64,000 nucleotides of DNA from Rutpela maculata (Eukaryota > Arthropoda > Insecta > Coleoptera > Cerambycidae). Below, piece after piece: positions 55,627-64,000 of the stretch (the first letter of the stretch is position 1; every line of letters starts with the position of its first letter). A program made the translations under genes and the position numbers. The notes under the pieces were generated by a model. That model saw only the letters and a program-made list of their open reading frames with translations. It made no database searches and was not told where the DNA came from. The stretch spans positions 35,607,903 through 35,671,902 of the forward strand of contig OW386289.2 of NCBI GenBank assembly GCA_936432065.2, in the 5' to 3' direction.

Positions 55627-56240
55627 CCTCCCAGGCAGCACAAGTATATCCTATGTACATCCTATGGATATCCGCATGGGACATGAAGGACCTAAAGCGG
55701 ATATCCTTAAGGATCACATATGGATTACATAGGATATCCTATGGATATTCTTTTGTCACAACTTTGGACGTCCATAAGATATCCATCGTAAATCCTTTGG
55801 GATATCCACTGGACATACATAGGACGTATTTGTTATACAGTAAATGGACATAAAGCGGATATCCTTATGGATCACATATGGACCACATGGGATACCCAGT
55901 GGATATTCTTTTGTCACAACTTTGGACGTCCATAAGATATCCATCGTAAATCCTTTGGGATATCCACTGGACATACATAGGACGTATTTGTTATACAGTA
56001 AATGGACATAAAGCGGCTATCCTTATGGATCACATATGGACCACATGGGATATCCAGTGGATATTCTTTTGTCACAACTTTGGACGTCCATAAGATATCC
56101 ATCGTAAATCCTTAGGGATATCCATTGTATGTCCATAGACCATACGTTTGCCACAAATTGGGACGTCCATAGGTAACACATTTTGTGTCCGCTTGTGGAC
56201 ATCCACTGGCCATCCCGTGGACGTCCATTAACTGCAGGCC
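55627..56240. repeat. 158-bp tandem repeat with CCCAGGCAGCAC end
   Basis: The marker ACTTTGGACGTCCATAAG starts at 55761, 55919 and 56077, exactly 158 bases apart, giving about three copies between 55690 and 56150. The units consist largely of GGATATCC, GGACGTCC and TATGGAC words and their complements. The left border CCCAGGCAGCACA resembles the ends of the elements at 10225 and 53660. The overlapping minus-strand frames at 55756-56102 are translations of the unit, not genes. Confidence 0.8.
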
Positions 56241-56265
56241 ACTCAAAATAGTTTTGTTGATCAGA

Positions 56266-56412
56266 ATTTATTTATTTAGTCAACATCAGCCTTAACAATT
56301 AATTTATAGGTTTGGGATTGACTATATACTTTTTGCCTTTTGCACCAAGTATATAGTCAATTATTCTTTGCTAAATAAATTAATCGTTAAAGCCAATGCT
56401 GACTAAATAAAC
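56266..56412. repeat. Inverted repeat with about 60-bp arms
   Basis: TTTATTTAGTCAACATCAGCC on the left pairs with the complement of GGCTTTAACGATTAATTTA-type sequence and GCTGACTAAATAAA on the right, and TTGACTATATACTT pairs with AAGTATATAGTCAA near the centre. Confidence 0.7.
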
Positions 56413-56644
56413 AGATACTCATCAGCAACGCCCTTTTGGTTGACCTCTACATTTAATGGATATATCCCACAATATGTGCACTAATTTCATTATTTAAATA
56501 TCAAATAGCAAAAGCAATATTTCGTATATGGTGCTAAAGGAGAACTTATGCTTACCATATGCAACATACCTATGCCAACATTGCTTCTAACTTATTTCAA
56601 ATTGGCTTCAAATCCGTTGCAACTACTACTTTCAAATCATATAA

Positions 56645-57333
56645 AAAAACCGCTGCCCAAGGAATCACTACTTCCACATCCGGATTTTCTATCCAAGTCA
56701 CACAACGAAAAAATTTTGTACCTGGAAATAATTGTTTATGGAACTTTAATAATATAATATTTGAAATCCTCTACCCCAAAAACCCATAAAACGATACCCC
56801 ACATCGGTAGTGGGGTGGGGGTGGTGACAGGGGGTGGGGGCGGGGGGTGGATAAAGTAAAAAAATATTTTGAGGTTTCTGGTTCTTGTACACACACTAAA
56901 TCACATTTTTTTTCATCCCCTTTAATAATGGGGTGGGGGTGGTAATGGGGGTGGCTAATGCCAAATTTTTTTTTGAGACCTTAGCTTCTCTTGTCTATAC
57001 TAAATATCAATTTTATGAACTCTTACCTGCTTGATTTACCTATTTATTCCAAATTTACCCCAATTTACCCCCCAACCCTTCGACGGAACAAGATTAAAAT
57101 ATAATCTAGTTCTAGATCTCGTTAAAGTACATATGTGTACCAAATTTCAAGTCAATATCTCAAACGGTTCCAGAGTAAACGTGCGCACAAAAAAAAGTTA
57201 CAGACCGACAGACAAATTTTTTTTTCGCTCAAACTTGAAATCTCGACGTTTCATGACATTCTAAGCCTATTTGGACAATAAAAATTTTTAAAAATTTTTT
57301 TGTCGTTACTATACTTCCACTGGATGTGGAAGT
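56645..57333 (-). mobile_element. ACTTCCAC-family HINE-like element, copy 5
   Basis: A full-length copy in minus orientation runs from AACCGCTGCCCAAGGAATC through CTACTTCCACATCC to the terminal palindrome at about 57313-57333. It contains the CACCCC-rich region, the TTTGAGATATTGAC motif and a shortened CAGACAGAC tract. Confidence 0.78.
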
Positions 57334-57685
57334 AATAAATAGGTGGATAAATAGATTTAATAAATTTTATGTATTTATAAAAACAATCAATTCAAATAAC
57401 TGCAATACTTTTGACTGTTGATTAGATGTTATATATTGATATATGTATGTTAAATTGTAAAAAAGAACTTTTTAATCTAGAATTAAATTATTTATACATC
57501 AGTTCCATTATGTTATCATATATATTCTATCTTTCCTCATGTTTCGTCTCTCCTTGGTTCAACTTAATCAATTTTTTATTGCATCCACAGTGCCAGCGCT
57601 ACGATGTATTTCTGCCGCACCTAAAAATTGTAAATTATGTAGGAAAATCTGCTTAATTTCTGCAAGATTATACTCATAGACATTA
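57334..57685. other. No recognisable gene
   Basis: AT-rich sequence. A 76-codon frame (57426-57656) has no motif and is hydrophobic by base composition. Confidence 0.4.
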
Positions 57686-58309
57686 CAGTGGCGGCTGGTG
57701 AAATTTCAATATTTTTTTTCTCGTCTGTGGCGCATGGGACCCATACGAAACTTGGGAAATAACATCTAGAGAAGCACTTCTCTAATGACCCCTAAAAAAT
57801 TTTGAAAAAGCAGTTTGCGAAAAAATTTTTGAAAATTCGCTAGCCTCCCCTGGGTCTAGGGACCCCTGTTTACTTTTATTTTTTTTTGTCATATGCATTT
57901 GACTTTTCATAAAAATGCATCGACAGATTTTGGAGTTTGTGAAAATATTTTCATTACTAACTGAGATACAACGAATTGAAATATTGTAATTTGTTAAATT
58001 GTAAATTACAAAATTTCAGTTCATTGTATTTCAGTTAGTAATGAAAATATTTTCACAAACTCTAAAATCTGTCGATGCATTTTTATGAAAAGTCAAATGC
58101 ATATGACAAAAAAAAATAAAAGTAAACAGGGGTCCCTAGACCCAGGGGAGGCTAGCAAATTTTCAAAAATTTTTTCGCAAACTGCTTTTTCAAAATTTTT
58201 TATGGATCATTAGAGAAGTGCTTCTCTATATGTTATTTCCCAAATTTCGTATGGGTCCCATGCGCTACAGACGAGAAAAAAAATATTGAAATTTCACCAG
58301 CCGCCGCTG
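57686..58309. mobile_element. Near-perfect palindromic element with CAGTGGCGGCTGG ends
   Basis: Two arms of about 300 bases meet near 57995 and pair with only scattered mismatches. The ends match those of 21417-21826. ATAGACA occurs on both sides (57676, 58310) and may mark the target site. There is no coding potential. Confidence 0.85.
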
Positions 58310-58391
58310 ATAGACAAAGCTAGATATGTTTTTCAAATAATATCAATTTTCCATTTTTAAGTTAAATTTATATTTTTTTACATATTAGAAG

Positions 58392-59036
58392 GGATTTGGG
58401 GTTTTCTCTAAAACTATGGCAGATAGACAAAAACTAATACAGATGTCCTGAGCTCGATTTTCGAGAAACAAACAATGGCGCAAACCGCGATCGTCTATCT
58501 TTTTCGACTACCGAGCTACAGAGCGTTTTTGGAAAATTGGCATTTTTGGATTACCTCTATCTCATTACCAAGTGTCGAATAGAAAATCGAGTAACACATT
58601 CTTAAGGCACTTTTTTGAGTAGAATCCGTTGCTGATAAGAAAATTATGCTTGCCTCAGTTTTCGAGATATAGACATAACTTGTGTTTTTTTAAATGGAAC
58701 AAAATTATTAAAAAAACACAAGTTATGTCTATACCTCGAAAATTGAGGCAAGCATAATTTTCTTCTTATCAGTAACGAATTCTACTCAAAAAAGCGCTCA
58801 AAGAATGTGTTACTCGATTTTTGATTTGACACTTGGTAATTGAGATTTAGAAGTCATCCAAAAATGCCAATTTTTCAAAAACGCTCTGTAGTTCGGTAGT
58901 CGAAAAAGATAGACGATCGCAGTTTGCGCCATCGTTTGTTTCTCGAAAATCGAGTTCAGGACACCCATCTGCCTGTCTATTTGCCATACAGTTTTAGAAA
59001 AAACCCCAAATCCCATATAATTTGGTCCACCCTGTA
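58392..59036. repeat. Near-perfect palindrome with 300-bp arms
   Basis: The arms 58392-58692 and 58708-59012 are inverted copies with few differences, separated by about 15 bases. The right side continues to a mariner-like end (GGTCCACCCTGTACA at 59036). Short frames here are arm readings. Confidence 0.85.
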
Positions 59037-59870
59037 CAGGAATGTAAAAGTTATCAATAAGCCTAAATCCCTAAAAAATCATTGCAATTCAAGAGCACTC
59101 ATGTCAAATATATCACCAGATTCAATCATGGCATGGCAACCCATTACCTGCCTAAACGTGGGGATGGCAGTTTCAAAATTATATAAACAAGTACCAATTC
59201 TAAAATCTAAAATTTATTTTCTGCAACAAACATTAAGTGTGTCATGAACTTTTTTGGAGATTTTTATTCTGCTTAATTTTTATTAAAAACAATTTTTGAG
59301 GGGGGGTGTATCTAATTGAGGGTGATTTTTCAGGGGTTCATATAGTTCATACTCATAACTGAAAGAAACAATTCATGAAAGGTAACTCCCTAATACTTAC
59401 ATAATAAAACTGAATTTGAATTATATTCACGCCTTGCTCTCATGATCACAATTGTAGTTCTACTATCTTCCACTGTGTGGCGCCACGAATAACAAAGCTA
59501 AAATGTATTTGACCCTCCCTGTATCACCCTTCTCACTCATCTTCAGCTGTCAGTTTTTTATTTTCGTGTACTGTAATGGTCGGCTACGAAATACACTCGC
59601 CGGAAAATGCTTGAAAATAAACGAAAATACATTTCATCACCGAAGATTCATAATCTTTTAAAGACGTATTCGTCAATGAAAAAGAAAAGGTGACGCAACA
59701 ATGTAAATACATTCCTAAATATAAGTTATCACTAAACGTCCCAACAAATAGGGAAATGGAGGACGTAGCTAGTCCCTAGTCACAGTAAGTTGAAAGCAAA
59801 ATCCAGAATTTAATTTCAGGTTTTGGTTGAGAATAGGAAATATTATACATAGTGGATTGGATAAATTGCA

Positions 59871-60112
59871 CTAGAAGGTCGTGAATAAAGCAGACTGGTT
59901 ATATAAATTATAAACCTAGTTGACTTCGTTATAAGTCTTCTAGAAGGTCATGTATATGACAAGCAGCAGACCCCCTTGTAAAAATTGGAAACCTAGTTAA
60001 CTTATGTAAGTTTTCTAGAAGGTCATGTGTATGACAAGCTGCAGACCCTTATAAAAAATTATAAGCCTATTTGACTTGACTACGGCTCTAGAAGGTCATG
60101 GTATGACAAATT
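59871..60112 (+). repeat. Tandem repeat of 69-75 bp, four copies
   Basis: CTAGAAGGTCATG-TATGACAAG starts at 59871, 59940, 60015 and 60088, each followed by a CAGACC and AAACCTAGTTGACTT-like segment. Copies are diverged. Confidence 0.75.
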
Positions 60113-63100
60113 GTTGGTTGGCTAGGAAAGAGAAATTTAAAAACAGGTATGTATTTAACATTTTAGGTAGTATATATCGACATAAGAAAAGTACAGGTGC
60201 AAAAGAAATAAGCCCATCAAACTTCGACAAAGCCAACGGGCAATTCAGAAAGAAGAAGGGGGGGGGGACAAGCTCTCGCATGTAATTGCCAATCAGTAAA
60301 TGATGCAGTTAGAGGTTGTTGGCAGATCAGATATATACCATGAGCAGTCTCTGTTCAGCCAACGTGGTTAGTGGTAGCCTCGACAAATTTGTCAGGGAAG
60401 TTACTGCAGAACACACCCTTGAATGGTTGGTTATTTGGGGGCAATTTATCAGAAAGATTTGAATTTAAAAACGCCTCGTATGAATTTACAGGAATTCCTT
60501 GGTCTCTATAATACTCTTAGACTTTAACAAACTCTTAATAAGGGTAATAATAAAACATCTTTATTAAAAAAAAAAAATAATAATAATAATAATAAATATA
60601 CAGAGTGAAGTTTAGACCCCAAAGGATTACTCTTACACTTAAATGGTAAGGATTACAGGATTTGGAGAAGTAGGTAAAGAATTATGTTTTATTGCATTTT
60701 AAGAGAACGATTTTAAATAAGGATGTTCTAAATCTGGTATATTGAACATTATCTCATGGAATAAGCAAAGGATAAGAGGTGTAATTTTGTCCTATTATTT
60801 ACATTTAATCAATGTAATATTTATTCTGGCAGATCTTGGCTTGTCATGTTTACGGAGCCCATATATAAGTCTACAACATGAATTTCTGTAATCTGCTTCA
60901 GTTTGTTGTGTTCAAACAGAGTTCATAGGTATATGAAACTACAATAATTTAAGTGTGTTACTTAACACCAACACTTCACAGAGATTTTTAGACGTATTGA
61001 AATTTAATATATGTCTGTGGAATGTAAAGGTTTTAAATTCATGTAGATTTTTTGAATTACCTTGTTTACTTGTGAATTGAATTTTAAATATTACACCCAA
61101 AACTTTCTGTTGATTAAATATGGAAAGAATTTCTCCATTTATTTTATCTGCATCAAACTATTACATCTCTACTTAATTTATGCCACGGAACATCAGTAGC
61201 GTATCTGTATGTTTTTTCTGTTGGTCAGTAACCCATGGGGAACGGCCTAATAACGTAAAACAATATTACATGTTATGCTTAAGTTTATCGCAAATTTAAG
61301 AAAAGTAACAATATAAGTTTCTAGAAATTTATACAATACTGAATTTATGATGTTGGAAGTTTCCCAGAGAAGCACCTTGAGATATATAATTGACTACGTG
61401 TCATTCAAAGATATAAGAACTGGCAAATACTTACTATAGATTGTAAAGAAAATAACTAAAATATGCCCCATCGCTGAGTCTAGGTGGCTTTATGTAAAAC
61501 AATTTTAACAGGCTAAAGTACTTGACTTAAAAGCCTATGGGTCATACAAAAATAATATCATAATTGCACGGTATAGGTGCACGTGTGGAATAATTTTTTT
61601 GACCAGAGATGTAAATATGGTAAATCATTTGAAAATTTATAAAAGATGTAAGTATATAAACATAAAAGTACTTAACAACAACATAAGCAAACTTTTGTTG
61701 TTTTTAAGTTAAACTAAAATTTAAAATGATTTTATCATAAACATTCTCAATTAAATGATTAAATGATTATTTAAATGATTATTTATGTCTGACTTGTACC
61801 TAATTAGCATTAGCACATTTTGTAAACAAGTTAAAGATTGCGATGTTTTATTCAGACTTCAAAGGAACAGTGAGTAAGCTTTCCCTGGTCGCAGGACTAT
61901 TATGGGACAAATCTTGAGTAATAACAGCAATAATATTTATTGGTGTATATAATATACATTTTTTATATTTTACTTTGAAAATAGGATGTTAGAAAATTTA
62001 ATGCCATGTCATATAAATAATTAAAATATTTACAATCATTGTAAAAAAAAAAAAAAAATTGTTTAGCAATGCTTATGCTTATTCTTGTAAACGTAGGCGT
62101 GTCAAATATATATAAATATATAAATTAATTACAGTTAAAATTCTAAATGTACCATGGCAATTCATCTCACAAACACCCAAGTCCTGCAAAAATTCCAAGG
62201 CATATTTTGCAAATGAATATACGGTTAATGTGTGCACTGTTTCCCCTATTTATGATGCCATATCTCAAATGGCAGTGAAAATTTACAATGCCTAGACATA
62301 AACCTTAACCCATAGGAGCTAAACTTTAATCTAAAGGGCCTTCCATATAAGACAATACACATAGGACGGCATCCAGAAGTGACATCAATGAAAAATAACA
62401 CAGTGGTTGTTTAAAATTATGGTGGAGATATTGCATATAATAATAATAAATGTTTTATTGCTTCAGGCTGAAATATACAAACAATAAGATAACAATATAC
62501 GAAATAATTATGCGTGAATGCAAAAGGCAGAGTTCGCACTTATTTGATGTGAACATCGAAAAAGCAGCGCTCTTATACTCAACCTTAGCCTCCTTGTATA
62601 TAATATCAACTTATCCCATATACAATACTTCGTTTATTGAATTCTGCCATTCTTAACAGATTTTTCTGAAAAGGTTTCCTTCCGTAAATTGCTCGCTCTG
62701 CCTTAGTATTGATGCCTTTTTGATAATTAGAGTATAACAAAAAATTAAGAGATTTTCAAGGTGTACAAACCTTAAGCCTACTGCTTCAAGATATGGTAGT
62801 ATATTATGGTACCCCACCATAATTGTAAACTACTTAAATACATTTTTGTATACTTTCCTTGAATATTATATGAATTAATCACCCTCATCCTTGTTCTTAT
62901 AACGATTCGTAAGGCACAAACAATTTCTATGATTGAGCTTAATAACAGTCATCAAATGAAAACAAGTTCTGAGATTTTATCAGCCAGTTTCACAATCGTT
63001 ATTTAACTAATGGTTATGATTTGACCAATAGTTTTATTATAAAAATCTGTTACATTAACAGCCAGTTTTACAATTGTTGGTTGATTAATAGTTAGGATTT

Positions 63101-63290
63101 GACCAATGATTTATTACTATAAAGGCAAGGATGTCTGGTAAAGTTGTGTTTACTAATAATTATAACTTTCATAGTACGGGATCCGTACCTATCTTAGACT
63201 ATCAGGTTCTGGTTTTAGTCAACCAAAAAGATAGCCAGTGATTGTGAGGCTGGCTGTATGACTGATAGGATTTAAAATTTAAGGGCATTA
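60113..63290. other. No recognisable gene in 3.2 kb
   Basis: The sequence is AT-rich with a (TAA)n microsatellite at about 60569-60597 and A runs (62044-62059, 63368-63380). Two short frames around 60340-60540 (for example starting MSSLCSANVVSGSLDKFV) look slightly protein-like but have no family I know and no splice context. At about 62985-63115 the phrase CAGCCAGTTT-ACAATYGTT...ATGGTTA-GATTTGACCAAT is duplicated. Confidence 0.4.
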
Positions 63291-63527
63291 TAATGAAATA
63301 TTTAAACGCTGAACAGGGCAGTACAAATGTTCGGAATAATTGGCAAGGGTTACAACAGGCATATTGTAAAAAAAAAAAAACAAAAAATTCAAATATGCTC
63401 ACATTAAACGAAATACAGAACATGTTTAGCGGAACCTTTAAATTAATATTCTTGTTTATGGAAAAGATTTTAATGCAATCTCTCGAAGATCTCAGATCGC
63501 TCTGAACATCTACAATTGTGATCATGA

Positions 63528-63612
63528 GAGCAAGGCGTGAATATAATTATAAGATTAAACGAACTTACCTTAAGTGAAGTTCGATCTTAATTATATGAAC
63601 GCCTTGCTCGAA
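63528..63612. repeat. 85-bp hairpin at the right end of the 4.1-kb segment
   Basis: GAGCAAGGCGTGAATATAAT and AAGATTAAACGAACTT pair with AAGTTCGATCTT and ATTATATGAACGCCTTGCTC around a CACTTAAGGTAA-type loop (other strand). Confidence 0.8.
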
Positions 63613-64000
63613 ATGATCAAACGCTCCCCGCCCACTCAGAGTTACTTTTTGCGGTACTGAACTTAGAGTTGTTAAGATTGCTATTCAAAATAAAAAGATT
63701 TTATTTTCAAGATCGAATTGTCAACTCCGTTATTCAAATTACCTATTTGTCTTACATGGAAATATCTATAATTTGTTATGCAATCCCAAATATTCCGTAG
63801 GTAGTATGTATTTGGCAGATCAAATAATAATACAAAAAATTATTTATTTTGGTAAAGATTAGATTGATTCGAATCTGAATTTTCAAAGACCAAACTTAGC
63901 AGCTCTAGCTACTCTAAATAAACCCTTGATCATTTGATTTGAGATCATGTTAGGTCCGTTCCTTTGCACGGGAAATGTGACACTAATTTTGAGTGACAGA
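63613..64000. other. No recognisable gene
   Basis: AT-rich sequence at the window edge; nothing supported. Confidence 0.4.

Larger units (their letters stand above)
59420..63547. mobile_element. 4.1-kb segment bounded by 38-bp inverted repeats
   Basis: TTATATTCACGCCTTGCTC plus TCATGATCACAATTGTAG at 59421-59457 is repeated inverted at 63510-63547 with almost no change. The interior shows a 70-75-bp tandem repeat near its left side, a (TAA)n tract and otherwise AT-rich sequence without recognisable transposase. It could be a non-autonomous DNA transposon or host DNA between two copies of a short repeat. Confidence 0.55.

Noticed and set aside
55623..56102. Frames with repeated GYPLDIHRTY-type or VCPVDIPKDLRW-type peptides
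   Set aside because: Translations of the 158-bp tandem repeat; every copy reads alike and has no start context.
60349..60540. Short frames with slightly protein-like sequence (MSSLCSANVVSGSLDKFV...)
   Set aside because: About 40 codons, no family resemblance and no splice or promoter evidence; likely chance.

Overview
The window looks like a transposon-dense, AT-rich arthropod nuclear genome, most likely an insect. The reasons are a Ty3/gypsy element with arthropod-type proteins, mariner and hAT insertions, a THAP exon with a GTGAGT splice donor, and many long foldback repeats. A beetle is my guess, but the sequence does not prove it. There are no bacterial operons, ribosome binding sites, rRNA genes or CRISPR arrays, and I see no intact host gene. 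Most short open frames are repeat artefacts.

Layout. 1-7.5 kb: a GC-richer flank, then a 6-kb Tc1/mariner-like element (TA target) with a broken transposase; a hAT-like element sits in its left arm and a palindromic element sits just after the transposase. 7.5-19.6 kb: foldback elements, a 4.3-kb element with CCCAGATAGC ends carrying a terminal coding exon of an unidentified spliced gene, and several nested palindromes. 19.6-25.1 kb: small hAT-like insertions with 8-bp target duplications, plus foldbacks. 26.1-34.3 kb: an inverted-repeat-bounded region starting with a THAP-domain exon and invaded by a gypsy LTR element (28856-33078, minus strand). That element has almost identical LTRs but has lost reverse transcriptase and RNase H. 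34.5-36 kb: a relic of an uncharacterised cysteine-rich protein family. 36-45.7 kb: two inverted copies of a Helentron/HINE-like element, each with a short-period satellite array and what looks like a captured gene fragment, separated by a hAT element, a mariner-type MITE and other repeats. 46-57 kb: five copies of a second HINE-like family (38.8, 47.6, 49.0, 53.0 and 56.6 kb), a minus-strand relic of the same cysteine-rich family split by two palindromic insertions, a TIR element holding a tRNA-like pol III promoter, and a 158-bp tandem repeat. 57-64 kb: two near-perfect palindromes of about 620 and 640 bp, then a 4.1-kb TIR-bounded region with little recognisable content.

The window is best read as layers of nested insertions. 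Several insertions can be ordered in time, because one element interrupts another or because one arm of an inverted repeat preserves the empty-site sequence of the other. The points most worth following are the RT-less gypsy element, the two relics of the GCDTTSA-like/CXC family, the gene fragment duplicated inside the HINE-like arms, and the abundance of long palindromes that could make hairpin RNA. All family assignments come from motif recognition by eye; no database search was run.
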